Positions 9,092 through 18,664 of a DNA stretch of 64,000 nucleotides are shown piece after piece. Within the stretch, counting starts at the first letter, position 1. The number at the start of each line of letters is the position of its first letter. This stretch comes from Mycolicibacterium mengxianglii (GTDB lineage Bacteria; Actinomycetota; Actinomycetes; Mycobacteriales; Mycobacteriaceae), in assembly GCF_015710575.1 (NCBI RefSeq), contig NZ_CP065373.1:1054001-1118000 (forward strand). The letters run 5' to 3'. Both the position numbers and the translations under genes were made by a program. The notes beneath the pieces were generated by a model. It saw only the letters and a list, made by a program, of their open reading frames with translations. It had not been told where the DNA came from and did not search any database.

Positions 9092-10544
9092 CGGGGCTTG
9101 GGGGAACGCCGGTCGGGGCGAAGGCCCGGGGCAGCGCCGACGGCGGAACGGTCAGCGGGTCGGTGAACCCCGCGGCTGCACGCAGTTCGGCGAATGCGTC
9201 GACCATCGCGTCGGTGGCCTCGTGGGTGTCGCAAAACGTGCGGTCATCTGACAGCACGGCGATGTTCACCTGGTCCACGTAGCTCCAGACCGTGATGTTG
9301 ATGCCGACACCGGATGAGAGCACGCCCGTGGAGTAGATCTCGGTGACAACCGCACCGCCGAGGCGGCCGCGCTCGCGCGGGCCCGGCACGTTGGACACCG
9401 GCACGTTCATCAGCCTGTTGTGATCCGCGCGAGCGGCCTGCCAGCGAAAAATGCTGGGCGCCAACGCCGTCGGCAGGTATGACATGAAACGCGAGTACAG
9501 ATCCGGGCCGATCAACTCGTGATCTTCCTTGGCGATCGACGCCGACCGCGCGGTCACCTTCAGCCGCTCCAGCGGATCGGTCAGATGCACCGGCAGTGAC
9601 ACCATCAACCCGCTGATCATGTTGCCCGAAATGCGTTCCGGGGACCGGTCGGTGCTCACCGGCACCGAGGCGACGATCGGCTCGTCGGCGTGGCCGTCGT
9701 AGCGCAGCAGCAGGGAGCGCAGCGCCCCGGCGGCCGTCGCCAGGATGACGTCGTTGATGGTGCTCTCGAGCTTCTTGGCGGTCTCTTTGACCTGGGCCAA
9801 CGCCAGCGGAGCGCTGGCGAATGTTCGCGTGGGGGAGACCACGTGATTGAGGAACGTCGGTGGCGCGGCGAACGGTTTGGCCATATCAGGCACGGGGCCG
9901 CGCTGCCGGGACCGTCGGCGGACGTCGCGGAAACCGCCGACGGCATCTTTGACCAGGCTCGGCAGTTCGGCGAGCTGCGCCAGGTGGTCCTGGGCAGCCG
10001 ATCGGACCAGCTCAGCCGACGACGGCGGCGTCACCGCCGCCGGCGCGTCGCGCTCGTCGGTGAGCCCGCCGGACAGATCCATTCCCCGCGCGAGCAGGTT
10101 CGCCGACGCCACTCCGTCGGCCAGCACGTGGTGCACCTTCCCGATCACGGCGATCCGGCTCCCCGCCAGGCCTTCGGCGAAATACAGCTCCCAGAGCGGG
10201 CGGCTACGGTCCAGGGGTGAACTGGCGACGTCGCCGATCACCTGGTCGAGTTCGCGGCGGCCGCCGGGCTCCGGTACGCGGACCTGTCGCAGGTGGTAGT
10301 CGAGATCCACGGTGCAGTCCGGCAGCCACATCGGGTGGTGCAATTTGAACGGGATGTCGACCAGGCGGTACCGCAGCGGCTCCAGCAAATGCAGTCTGCG
10401 ACCCACCACGGACCGGAACACCTCGAACGTGAACGGCTGAGGAAACTCTGTGGTGTCGACCACGGCCACCTTGAGGGTGTGGGTGTGCAGGTTCGGTGCC
10501 TCGCTGTAGAGCAGCATCGCATCCATGCCGTTGAGGCGCTTCAC
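9078..10544 (-). CDS. Wax ester synthase/diacylglycerol acyltransferase (WS/DGAT)
   Basis: The 488-residue product begins VKRLNGMDAMLLYSE, a typical mycobacterial WS/DGAT start. It contains the catalytic HHVLADG at about 138-144 (HHxxxDG). A C-terminal segment NVPVSNVPGPRERG matches the second conserved block. The enzyme joins acyl-CoA to glycerides or fatty alcohols and makes storage triacylglycerol or wax esters at the membrane. I chose the GTG at 10544 because AGGGGGGTGGGG precedes it. An upstream ATG at 10589 adds 15 residues. It overlaps the convergent acyltransferase by 14 bases and is divergent from an esterase, so synthesis and breakdown genes share this locus. Confidence 0.92.
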   Translation of the reverse strand: MKRLNGMDAMLLYSEAPNLHTHTLKVAVVDTTEFPQPFTFEVFRSVVGRRLHLLEPLRYRLVDIPFKLHHPMWLPDCTVDLDYHLRQVRVPEPGGRRELDQVIGDVASSPLDRSRPLWELYFAEGLAGSRIAVIGKVHHVLADGVASANLLARGMDLSGGLTDERDAPAAVTPPSSAELVRSAAQDHLAQLAELPSLVKDAVGGFRDVRRRSRQRGPVPDMAKPFAAPPTFLNHVVSPTRTFASAPLALAQVKETAKKLESTINDVILATAAGALRSLLLRYDGHADEPIVASVPVSTDRSPERISGNMISGLMVSLPVHLTDPLERLKVTARSASIAKEDHELIGPDLYSRFMSYLPTALAPSIFRWQAARADHNRLMNVPVSNVPGPRERGRLGGAVVTEIYSTGVLSSGVGINITVWSYVDQVNIAVLSDDRTFCDTHEATDAMVDAFAELRAAAGFTDPLTVPPSALPRAFAPTGVPPSPVNPE

Positions 10545-10698
10545 CTTGATCCCCACCCCCCTCTGCGGGCCCTGGACCGTCCGAATCATCGAAGCACTTC
10601 AGCACCGCGACCACCCGTGATCGGTGGGATTGGCAGCAATTTGTTCTCAGGTGGAGCAAAGACCACTGAATCCAAGGTTGCGGGGTTACGCTTCAGCG

Positions 10699-11805
10699 AT
10701 GTTGCGCATCCCGCCGCTCGATGTCGCGCTGGCGATAAGCGATGCCGCTGTCCGTTTGCCGGTCGTGGGACGGCACTTCGTGCCGCTGGGCACGCTGACT
10801 GCTGTCGGCGCCTTCGGATCCCGGGTGTTGCCGTCCGTGCTGGCTGGTTTGTGCAATCCGGGAGCCTCGGCGAGTGCGAAACCGGCGCCGGTGGAGGTGG
10901 ATTCCCCGATCGAGTGGTCGTCGGACAGCGTCCCGCCGATGTTGCGGGCATTGTCGCAACGGCGCGAGTTCCTCTACCGCAGCAACGTCGCCTACGGGTC
11001 CGCTCGCGGACAGGTGCTCGACGTCTGGCGGCGCAAGGATCTACCCCCGGGTCCGGCCCCGGTCCTGGTGTTCCTGCCCGGTGGAGGGTGGGTGCACGGC
11101 AGCCGGATCCTGCAGGGTTACGCGTTGATGGCGGAGCTGGCCCGGCAAGGGTGGGTGTGCCTGTCCGTTGACTACCGGGTGGCGCCGCAGCACCGCTGGC
11201 CGCGTCACATCCAGGACGTCAAAGCTGCTGTCGCCTGGGCGCGCGAGCACGCCGCCTCCGTCGGCGGCGATCCGAATTTTGTTGCGGTGGCTGGATGTTC
11301 GGCGGGCGGACATCTTGCGGCGCTGGCCGGACTGACCGCCGGAGCGCCTGAATTCGAAGACGAGCTGGCTCCCGGCGCGGACACCTCGGTGGATGCGGTG
11401 GTCGGCATCTACGGTCGCTATGACTGGGTGGACAGATCCACCAGGGAGCGTGAGGATTTCGTCCGTTTCCTGGAACAGATCGTGGTGCGTGGACGCCTCG
11501 AGGCAAGCCCGGAGGTGTTCGAGTTGGCCTCACCCATCGCCCGCATCCACCCCCACGCGGCGCCGTTCCTGGTGGTGCACGGCACCGCGGACCGGATCAT
11601 TCCCGTCGAGCAGGCCAGATCGTTCGTTGACCGGCTCACCGCCGTGTCCCGCTCCAGGGTCAGTTATCTGGAATTGCCCGGTGCCGGGCACGCGTTCGAT
11701 CTGACCGACGGGCGACGTACCGGCACGGCCATCGCCGCGATGAGTGACTTCCTGGGACAGACGTATCGCGATCACCTGACCGGCGCCTCGCGCCGCGCGG
11801 GGTAG
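10699..11805 (+). CDS. Alpha/beta hydrolase, Lip-type esterase
   Basis: The product is a 368-residue carboxylesterase. PGGGWVHG (about 127-134) forms the oxyanion loop in place of HGGG. The nucleophile Ser lies in GCSAGG (Ser about 201). The Asp is in HGTADRIIP (about 298) and the His in GAGHAFDL (about 331). SVDYRVAPQHRWP is the typical hormone-sensitive-lipase-like block. A hydrophobic N-terminal stretch (about 22-60) could anchor it to the membrane. I chose the ATG at 10699, though an ATG at 10624 is in frame. It is divergent from WS/DGAT, which fits a lipid-ester turnover role. The exact substrate is unknown. Confidence 0.85.
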   Translation: MLRIPPLDVALAISDAAVRLPVVGRHFVPLGTLTAVGAFGSRVLPSVLAGLCNPGASASAKPAPVEVDSPIEWSSDSVPPMLRALSQRREFLYRSNVAYGSARGQVLDVWRRKDLPPGPAPVLVFLPGGGWVHGSRILQGYALMAELARQGWVCLSVDYRVAPQHRWPRHIQDVKAAVAWAREHAASVGGDPNFVAVAGCSAGGHLAALAGLTAGAPEFEDELAPGADTSVDAVVGIYGRYDWVDRSTREREDFVRFLEQIVVRGRLEASPEVFELASPIARIHPHAAPFLVVHGTADRIIPVEQARSFVDRLTAVSRSRVSYLELPGAGHAFDLTDGRRTGTAIAAMSDFLGQTYRDHLTGASRRAG

Positions 11806-11855
11806 CCCACCGGTGAGCCCGGTGTGCCCAGGTTGGCAGGGCACAATGAACGGCA

Positions 11856-13121
11856 ATGACGCTCAACGCCAAACGCCGCCGGGCGCACGCCAAGCTGGCG
11901 GCCAAGCCCGGGGTGCGATCTGTCCGCCGACCCGTCACTCCCGGTGGTGACTCCCAGTTCGACCTCTACTACGTACGCACCGGTGAGCAATCCGCGCATC
12001 CGTTGGTGATCATCCCGGGCGGGCCGGGCATGGCGTCGGTACAGCTCTACAAGGGCCTGCGACGCCGTGCCGCCGAACAAGGACTCGACGTCATCATGGT
12101 CGAGCACCGCGGGGTCGGGATGTCACGCCACGACGACAGCGGCGCCGACCTGCCGCCGGAGGCGATCACCGTACGGCAAGCGGTCGACGATATCGCCGCC
12201 GTCCTCGACGACGCGGGTGTGGACAAGGCGGTCATCTACGGCACCTCCTACGGCAGTTACCTCGCGGCGGGATTCGGGGTCTCGCACCCGGAGCGGGTGC
12301 AGGCGATGGTGCTGGACTCCCCGGTGCTGTCGGCCCGGGACATCGAGGCTGTCCGAGAGGCGGTGCGGGGACTGTTGCTCCACGGGGCCGAACCAGACAC
12401 CGTGGACATCGCGCCCAAGGTGCGTCGGCTGGTCGATGACGGCACGCTGACCTCGGAGGCCAGTGAGATCGTCAGCATGATCTACGGCTACGGCGGCGCC
12501 ACATTGCTGAACCGGCAACTCGACCTGCTGCTGGACGGACGAACCCTGCTGTGGCGGATCCTGGACCGGTTGAGCAGGTTCATGCTACGGAAGGCCCCGT
12601 ACCGTAACGAGGTAGACCTGGTGGGCCGCATCGCGTTTCGCGAACTGGACTTCGTGGGCCAGCCGGACGGCCTGCCGCTGGACCCGTCGCCGGCCCTGGC
12701 GCAGATGGCCGATGAAATGCGCGGTCCCGCACCTTCTTTCGAGGCCGAACCCTACGATCTGGCCGCCAGTATGCCGACGTTCACGTGGCCGACGGTGGTG
12801 ATCTCCGGCAGCCGGGACCTGACCACCCCGCCGGCGCTGGCCGAGAAGATCGCCACGTTGATCCCGAACTCGGCGCTGGTGCAGATGCCGACGACGGCGC
12901 ACAGCGTGCTCGACACCCGCGAGCGGGCGGCACTCGAGATCGCCAGAGCCACCATCGCGGGCGACATCCAGGGGTTGGCCGCCCGCGCCGCCGAACTCGA
13001 TGCGCTACCGGCCAATCCGGAGGTGCGGGCCCTGGTCGGTGCGATTTCGGCGGCCACCACCGTCGAGCGGGTTATCCCGTCCCAGTTGCCGGGGCGCCGC
13101 CATCGGAACCCGGCTTCATGA
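11856..13121 (+). CDS. Alpha/beta hydrolase, prolyl-aminopeptidase/TAP-like
   Basis: The 421-residue product has IIPGGPGMAS (about 52-61), the GGPG oxyanion motif of proline iminopeptidases. EHRGVGMS and the nucleophile elbow GTSYGS (Ser about 131) follow. SGSRDLTTPP and a late MPTTAHSV supply the Asp and His. The order fits the S33 peptidase group, which removes N-terminal residues from peptides, or related amidases. It has no signal peptide, so a cytoplasmic role is likely. It lies 50 bases downstream of the esterase, and its 3' end overlaps the convergent oppA by 50 bases. Pairing with a peptide importer is suggestive of peptide use, but only by position. Confidence 0.8.
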   Translation: MTLNAKRRRAHAKLAAKPGVRSVRRPVTPGGDSQFDLYYVRTGEQSAHPLVIIPGGPGMASVQLYKGLRRRAAEQGLDVIMVEHRGVGMSRHDDSGADLPPEAITVRQAVDDIAAVLDDAGVDKAVIYGTSYGSYLAAGFGVSHPERVQAMVLDSPVLSARDIEAVREAVRGLLLHGAEPDTVDIAPKVRRLVDDGTLTSEASEIVSMIYGYGGATLLNRQLDLLLDGRTLLWRILDRLSRFMLRKAPYRNEVDLVGRIAFRELDFVGQPDGLPLDPSPALAQMADEMRGPAPSFEAEPYDLAASMPTFTWPTVVISGSRDLTTPPALAEKIATLIPNSALVQMPTTAHSVLDTRERAALEIARATIAGDIQGLAARAAELDALPANPEVRALVGAISAATTVERVIPSQLPGRRHRNPAS

Positions 13122-14775
13122 AGCCGATCTTGGTGTAGTCCAGGTCGCCCAGACCAGCCGCCCCGTAGTTGGCCAAGGTGGCGCGCACCCCGACGTTGCC
13201 CGCGGACTGGAACAGCGGCAGGCTGAACCCCTCGGCCCAGATCAGCTTGTCTGCCTCGTTGGCCAGCGACTCGGCCTTGTTCGGGTCGAGTTCGTTGAGG
13301 ATCTCTTCGACCTTGGCGTCGATCTGCGGGCTGCTGATCTTGCCGAAGTTGCTGTCGGCATTCGTGGTGTAGATCTGGGTCAGGCAGCACAGTGCGAATG
13401 CGTCACCGAGCCAAGCGAATTGGGTGACGTCGAAGTTGCCCACGGTCACCCAGTCGGTGAAGAAGCCGGCGCCGGGTTTGGCTTCGATCTGCATGTTGAC
13501 ACCGATCTGGGCCAGACTGTTCTGCGCGACCTGCGCGATCTGGCGGGTGCTCACCGAGTCGTACAGCACGTTGCGGATCACCAGCTCTTTGCCGTCTTTC
13601 TCACGGAATTGCCCGTTCATCGTCCAGCCGAGGGCATCGAGCTCCTGCTTGGCCTTCTCCGGGTCATAAGCCACGACTTCGCTGTTGTCCTGGTAGCCCT
13701 GCTGGCCCGCGACGAAGATGTGGTTGTTCAGCGCCACCGGCTTGTCCACCAGTCCCCGCTGGCTGACATCGGCGATGGCTTGGCGGTCGATACCCTTCAT
13801 GACGGCCAAGCGCAACGCCTTGTCGGCCAGGATTGAGCCGGGTGCTCCGTTGAAGGTCAGGTGATACCACTGAGGTGTGGGAGCCCGCCGAATCGCGATG
13901 CCGGGGGTGTTGCGGGCGATCTGCAGATCGTCGAGTGAGCCGAGGGCGGCGGCGTCGATCGAATTGTTCTGCAGCGCCGGAATACGCGCCGCGTCATCGA
14001 GCACCAGGTAGGTCACCCGGTCGAGCAACGGTGGAGTGCCCCACCACTTGGGGTTGCGCACCAAAGTGATCCTCTGGGCGGTGCGGTCGACCTGCTCGAT
14101 CATGAACGGCCCGGCCGACGGGCCGGGGCGGTCGCGCTGGGCTGTGTTGAACACTTCGGGGTTCTCGGTCATCGACTTGGGTTGCAGCATGCCGTTGCCG
14201 GCGAACATGCCCTGCCAGTCGGTGTAGTGCGCGGCGAAGGTGACCACCGCCTGCCGGTCGTCGACGCCGCGGGTCACCGACGCGACCCGCTCGCTGCCGG
14301 CCGCGCTGGCGATGGCGAACTCCTTGTTCCTGCCGTTGGTGGCGTTGATCTGGCTGGCGATGTCTTCCCAGGTGATCGGGGTGCCGTCGGTCCACACGGC
14401 TTTGGGGTTGATGGTGTACGTCACCACCTGGGGGTCTTCGCTGGTGAGCTCGACGCTGGTGAAGAAGTCGGTGTTGACTTCTGTTGAGCCGTCCGGTGCG
14501 ATCCGGAACGCCCGCGGCATCGTCCAGCGCAACATGGCGGCGCCATAACCTTCGCTGTCGAGGTGCGAAGGATTGAAGTTGTTGGGCATCAGGGGCAGGG
14601 ACAGGCGCAGGTTCCCGCCCTGCTGCAGGTTCGCGACGTCTTGGGGATTGATATCGCTCGTACTGCCGACCTCGGCATTACCGCCGGCCGACGGCGGTGG
14701 TTCGTTGCTGCTCGAGCACCCCGCGACGAGTAGCACGGTGGCGAAGACAAGAGCGGCGCAGCGTCGAAGCGTCAT
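13072..14775 (-). CDS. oppA: Oligopeptide ABC transporter substrate-binding lipoprotein
   Basis: The 567-residue product starts with a lipoprotein signal, MTLRRCAALVFATVLLVAGC, with LVAGC as the lipobox. A family 5 extracellular solute-binding domain follows (NNFNPSHLDSEGYGAAMLRW near the N-terminal end, VTYTINPKAVWTDGTPITW in the middle). Size and fold match OppA/DppA. It should sit on the outer face of the membrane and hand peptides to the permeases. It is the last gene of the oppBCDA-type operon, 27 bases after the ATPase. The order corresponds to Rv1280c-Rv1283c. Its last 50 bases are also the end of the convergent hydrolase gene. Confidence 0.92.
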   Translation of the reverse strand: MTLRRCAALVFATVLLVAGCSSSNEPPPSAGGNAEVGSTSDINPQDVANLQQGGNLRLSLPLMPNNFNPSHLDSEGYGAAMLRWTMPRAFRIAPDGSTEVNTDFFTSVELTSEDPQVVTYTINPKAVWTDGTPITWEDIASQINATNGRNKEFAIASAAGSERVASVTRGVDDRQAVVTFAAHYTDWQGMFAGNGMLQPKSMTENPEVFNTAQRDRPGPSAGPFMIEQVDRTAQRITLVRNPKWWGTPPLLDRVTYLVLDDAARIPALQNNSIDAAALGSLDDLQIARNTPGIAIRRAPTPQWYHLTFNGAPGSILADKALRLAVMKGIDRQAIADVSQRGLVDKPVALNNHIFVAGQQGYQDNSEVVAYDPEKAKQELDALGWTMNGQFREKDGKELVIRNVLYDSVSTRQIAQVAQNSLAQIGVNMQIEAKPGAGFFTDWVTVGNFDVTQFAWLGDAFALCCLTQIYTTNADSNFGKISSPQIDAKVEEILNELDPNKAESLANEADKLIWAEGFSLPLFQSAGNVGVRATLANYGAAGLGDLDYTKIGFMKPGSDGGAPATGTG

Positions 14776-14802
14776 GCCGACCGATGTTATCGGGCTGAAC
14801 TG

Positions 14803-16635
14803 CTACAGCGGCGGGCTGGGAACCGCCGCCAGGAGTTTCCGGGTGTACTCATGCTGCGGATTGCTGAACACCGCCTGCGCCTCGCCCTGTTCGACGATCG
14901 CGCCCCGGTACATCACCGCCACCCGGTGGGCCAGATGTTTGACCACCGACAGGTCATGGGAGACGAACAGATACGACAACCCGAACTGCTGCTGGAGATC
15001 GAGCAGCAGGTTCAAGATGCCGGCCTGGATCGACACATCCAGCGCGGACACCGGCTCGTCGAGGGCGAGGATCTTCGGCTGCGTCGCCAATGCTCGGGCG
15101 ATGCCGATGCGTTGTTTCTGCCCGCCGGAGAACTCGGACGGGTACCGTCCGGCGTCCGCGCGCCGCAGCCCGACGATCTCGAGCAGCTCGGCGACTCGGG
15201 TCGCAACGCCGGACTTGTCGAAACCGTTGGCCTGCAATGGTTCTGCGAGCAGGTCAGATACCGGCAACCGCGGGTCCAGCGACGCCACCGGGTCCTGGAA
15301 GACCACTTGCAGGTCGCCGCGCAGTTCCCGGCGCCGCGCGCTCGCCAGGGTTGCCACGTCGTGCCCGAGCACCTCGATCGAACCGGCTTGGGGTACAGCC
15401 ATTTCCAGGATCTCGTGCAGCGTCGTCGATTTCCCGGACCCGGACTCGCCGACGATGCCCAACGTCTCGCCGCGACGCAACTCGAAACTCACGTCGTCGA
15501 CCGCACGCACCTCCCCGATGGTGCGTCGGAACACCATTCCCTTGGTCAAGCGGTACGTGCGCGACAGGTTGGTCACGCGCACCACGACGTCGGGCGCATC
15601 CTCGGCTGTCGCCGCTGGACCGGGGGCAGGGGGCACCCCGAAGATGTCGGCGGCACTGCGCCCGGCGGTTTCCTGAGTACGGATACACGCGGCGTGGTGG
15701 CCGTCGGCGACAGGAAGTAAATCCGGTTCGGCGGTGCGGCATTCGTCGATGACCAGGGGGCACCGCGGGGCGAAGGGACAGCCGGGCTCCAGACCCGCCA
15801 GCGCCGGCGGGGCACCCGGAATCGGAACCAGCCGGGTGCCCTGCGGGGCGTTCAGGCGTGGCACCGATCCCAGCAGTCCGATGGTGTAGGGCATCCGGCG
15901 ATGGCGATAGAGCGTGTCCACCGTGGAGGTTTCGACGGCGCGCCCGGCGTACATCACCACCGATCGGTCGGCGAATTCGGCGACCACCCCGAGATCGTGG
16001 GTGATGATCAGCACGCCGGCGCCGGTGACATCGCGCGCGGTCTTGAGTACGTCGAGGATCTGCGCCTGCACGGTGACGTCCAGCGCGGTGGTGGGCTCGT
16101 CGCAGATCAGCAGGTCGGGGTCATTGGCGATCGCGATCGCGATGACCACCCGCTGGCGCTCCCCGCCGGAGAGCTCATGGGGAAATGCCTTGGCGCGCCG
16201 GTCGGGTTGGTTGATGCCGACGAGCTCGAGCAGTTCCCGCGCCCGCCGCTGTGCGGCCCGTTTGTCGGTGCGGGGCTGGTGGACGGTGACGGCTTCGGCG
16301 ATCTGATCACCGATGGTGTAGACCGGCGTGAGCGCGGACATCGGGTCCTGGAACACCGTGCCGATCGCTTTGCCCCGAACCTGGGACAGCGCGTCGTCGT
16401 CGCGGCCCAGGAGCTCGGTTCCGGCCAGTCGGACCGACCCGTGCACCTCGGCGTATTCGGGCAGCAGGCCGATGATCGCCGTCGCGGTGGCCGATTTTCC
16501 CGAACCTGACTCGCCGACGACGGCGACCACCTCGCCTGGATCGACGTGCAGGCTGACGCCGCGCACCGCGTTCACCGGTGCCCCGTCGGTGGGGAAGGTG
16601 ACCGAGAGGTCGTCGACGGCCAGTAGCGCGCTCAT
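14803..16635 (-). CDS. oppD: Oligopeptide ABC transporter, double ATPase
   Basis: The 610-residue product is a fusion of two ABC nucleotide-binding domains, equal to OppD plus OppF in one chain. The first has Walker [10 protein letters not shown] at 41-49 and LSGGERQRV. The second has GESGSGKST near residue 400, [15 protein letters not shown] and [11 protein letters not shown]. Each half ends with the oligopeptide-transporter-type C-terminal extension; the first includes the Cys-rich CPFAPRCP loop, a known Fe-S or metal site in some DppD proteins. The start overlaps the oppC stop by ATGA. It powers peptide import by the permeases encoded upstream. Confidence 0.93.
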   Translation of the reverse strand: MSALLAVDDLSVTFPTDGAPVNAVRGVSLHVDPGEVVAVVGESGSGKSATATAIIGLLPEYAEVHGSVRLAGTELLGRDDDALSQVRGKAIGTVFQDPMSALTPVYTIGDQIAEAVTVHQPRTDKRAAQRRARELLELVGINQPDRRAKAFPHELSGGERQRVVIAIAIANDPDLLICDEPTTALDVTVQAQILDVLKTARDVTGAGVLIITHDLGVVAEFADRSVVMYAGRAVETSTVDTLYRHRRMPYTIGLLGSVPRLNAPQGTRLVPIPGAPPALAGLEPGCPFAPRCPLVIDECRTAEPDLLPVADGHHAACIRTQETAGRSAADIFGVPPAPGPAATAEDAPDVVVRVTNLSRTYRLTKGMVFRRTIGEVRAVDDVSFELRRGETLGIVGESGSGKSTTLHEILEMAVPQAGSIEVLGHDVATLASARRRELRGDLQVVFQDPVASLDPRLPVSDLLAEPLQANGFDKSGVATRVAELLEIVGLRRADAGRYPSEFSGGQKQRIGIARALATQPKILALDEPVSALDVSIQAGILNLLLDLQQQFGLSYLFVSHDLSVVKHLAHRVAVMYRGAIVEQGEAQAVFSNPQHEYTRKLLAAVPSPPL

Positions 16636-17558
16636 CGTTTGCCGACTTTTCCGGGCCGCCGCAGGCCGCCGGATCCGGGGTCGACGGCGTCGCGCAGGCC
16701 GTCACCGATCAGGTTGGCGCACAATACGATCAGCACCAGCACTCCGGCGGGGAACAGGAACACCCAGGGGAATGTCGTCACCGACTTGGTGCCGTCGGCA
16801 ATCAGGGTGCCCAGGGACACATCGGGTGGCTGGACCCCGAAACCAAGGAAGCTGAGCCCGGTTTCGGCGAGGATGGCGAGACCGACGTTGAGGGCGGTGT
16901 CGATGATGAGGATCGACGCCACGTTCGGCAGGATGTGCCGGACGATGATCCGCCAATTCGAGACCCCCATATAGCGGGCGGCTCTGACGAATTCGCGGTC
17001 TCGCAGGCTCAGCGTCATCCCGCGGACGATGCGCGAGCTGATCATCCAGCTGAACACTCCCAGCAGGACGATCAGGAAGAACAGGCTGCCGCTCTGCTTG
17101 ATCCGCGGCGTGACAATGGCGATCAACAAAAAGCTCGGTACCACCAGCAGCAGGTCGACGATCCACATCAGGGTGCGGTCACGCCAGCCGCCGAAGTATC
17201 CGGCGATGGCGCCGACGGTCGCAGCGATCACCGTTGAGATCAATGCCACGCAGACACCGATGAGCAGTGACTTCTGCATGCCGCGCAACGTCAGGGCCAG
17301 CAGGTCCTGGCCCAGGGCGTTGGTGCCGAACCAGTGCTGGGGGCTCGGTGGTTGTTGCAGCGAGTAGAAGTCGAGGTCGGTGTAGGACCAGGGGAGCAGC
17401 GTCGGCAACGCGTAGCAGCCCACGAACAAGGCCACCACGATGCCCAGCGAGATCACCGCGGGCCGGTTGCGCAGGAACCGTCGCGTCACCAGTTGCCGGC
17501 GTGAGGAGAACGCCGACTGGGCCTCGGGGTTGACGATGTCGGCGAGGTGGTCGGTCAT
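16632..17558 (-). CDS. oppC: Oligopeptide ABC transporter permease
   Basis: The 308-residue product has an N-terminal cytoplasmic tail, then a first membrane helix ([20 protein letters not shown]). Four to five further helices and an EAA-like loop ([21 protein letters not shown]) contact the ATPase. I chose the ATG at 17558, because the longer open frame upstream lies inside oppB and gives a non-membrane, Arg-rich lead. The ATGA overlaps at both ends (with oppB and oppD) show tight coupling. It forms the membrane channel with OppB. Confidence 0.92.
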   Translation of the reverse strand: MTDHLADIVNPEAQSAFSSRRQLVTRRFLRNRPAVISLGIVVALFVGCYALPTLLPWSYTDLDFYSLQQPPSPQHWFGTNALGQDLLALTLRGMQKSLLIGVCVALISTVIAATVGAIAGYFGGWRDRTLMWIVDLLLVVPSFLLIAIVTPRIKQSGSLFFLIVLLGVFSWMISSRIVRGMTLSLRDREFVRAARYMGVSNWRIIVRHILPNVASILIIDTALNVGLAILAETGLSFLGFGVQPPDVSLGTLIADGTKSVTTFPWVFLFPAGVLVLIVLCANLIGDGLRDAVDPGSGGLRRPGKVGKR

Positions 17559-18532
17559 CGGGCCCGCACTCTCGGATCCAGGGCGGCGTAGAGGACATCG
17601 GAGAGCAGCCCGGCCAGCAGCACGACCGCGCCGGAGAACACCGTGATGGCCGCGACGATGTTGGTGTCCTGGGTCGCGATGCCCTGGACCGTCCATTCGC
17701 CCATGCCGTGCCAGCCGTAGATCCGCTCGACGAAAACGGCGCCGGTCACCAGCGCGCTGACGCCGTAGGCGAACAGTGTCGCCATCGGGATCAACGCCGT
17801 GCGCAAGCCGTGTTTGAAGAGGGCCTGGCGCCGGGTCAGGCCCTTGGCGCGGGCGGTGCGGATGAAGTCCTGTCCCAGCACGTCGAGCATCGCGTTGCGC
17901 TGATACCGGCTGTAGCCGGCGATCGCGCTGACCGCCAGGGTCAACGACGGCAACACCAGATGTTGCAGGCGGTCGGCGAACGCGTTCAGGAACCCGGGGC
18001 CGGCATCAGGGGAGGTCTCGCCGATGTAGTCGAACAGTTGGACCCCCAGGATGGAGTTGACCCGCAGGGCTCCCAAGATGAGCAGGTTGGCGATCACGAA
18101 CGTCGGCGCGCTGATCACCAGCAGCGACACCGCGGTGATCACGCGATCGGACAGGCGGTACTGCCGGATCGCGCTCCACGCGCCCAGCACCACGCCGACG
18201 ACCGCTCCGACCACTGACCCGATCACCACCAGGCGCAGGCTGACTCCCACGCGGCGCCACAGTTCGTCGGAGACCGGTTGCCCGGCGACGGTGGTGCCGA
18301 AGTCCCCGCGGATTGCCCCCGAGGCCCAGTGCAGGAAGCGCAGCGGGATCGGCTGGTCGAGGCCGAGTTCGATGGCTTTGGCGTCGATCACCGACTGTGG
18401 CGGCCGCGGGTTGCGCTGCAGCAGGCTGTCCAGGGGCTCGAAGAACCAGGACGCGAGGCAGAAGGTGAGGAAGGAGGCCAGCACCAGAAGCACCAGGTAG
18501 TTGAGCAGGCGGCGCGTCAGGAAACGCGTCAT
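17555..18532 (-). CDS. oppB: Oligopeptide ABC transporter permease
   Basis: The 325-residue membrane protein begins MTRFLTRRLLNYLVLLVLASF, the standard OppB/DppB opening. An extracytoplasmic loop with DQPIPLRFLHW and the permease EAA loop (QDFIRTARAKGLTRRQALFKHGL) follow. It is the first gene of the opp operon, so a promoter should lie in the 130 bases upstream, close to the IS3-family insertion. That insertion could have displaced regulatory sequence. No other gene is visible between 18533 and the element. Confidence 0.92.
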   Translation of the reverse strand: MTRFLTRRLLNYLVLLVLASFLTFCLASWFFEPLDSLLQRNPRPPQSVIDAKAIELGLDQPIPLRFLHWASGAIRGDFGTTVAGQPVSDELWRRVGVSLRLVVIGSVVGAVVGVVLGAWSAIRQYRLSDRVITAVSLLVISAPTFVIANLLILGALRVNSILGVQLFDYIGETSPDAGPGFLNAFADRLQHLVLPSLTLAVSAIAGYSRYQRNAMLDVLGQDFIRTARAKGLTRRQALFKHGLRTALIPMATLFAYGVSALVTGAVFVERIYGWHGMGEWTVQGIATQDTNIVAAITVFSGAVVLLAGLLSDVLYAALDPRVRAR

Positions 18533-18637
18533 GCGCGGCTCGCGGGGCTGTGCGGCATCCGCTCAGGGTAGAGAAAGACCCGGGCGTGCCGCAGCGCACG
18601 GGGCCGTCGGCGCGCCCCCCACCTCTCGCCGCCCCCT

Positions 18638-18655
18638 CGCCCAAACCGACGTTTG
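18638..18655. repeat. Hairpin-family repeat, left copy (flanks IS)
   Basis: CGCCCAAACCGACGTTTG is the exact reverse complement of 20187-20204 on the other side of the insertion sequence. CAAAC-CGAC-GTTTG folds on itself. This copy lacks the outer GGCGCC arm that the right copy has. Confidence 0.65.
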
Positions 18656-18664
18656 CGGTCATTG

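Noticed and set aside
18652..18661. Search for a target duplication of the IS
   Set aside because: Neither 3- nor 4-base direct repeats matched at the inverted-repeat limits I chose, so I do not claim one.
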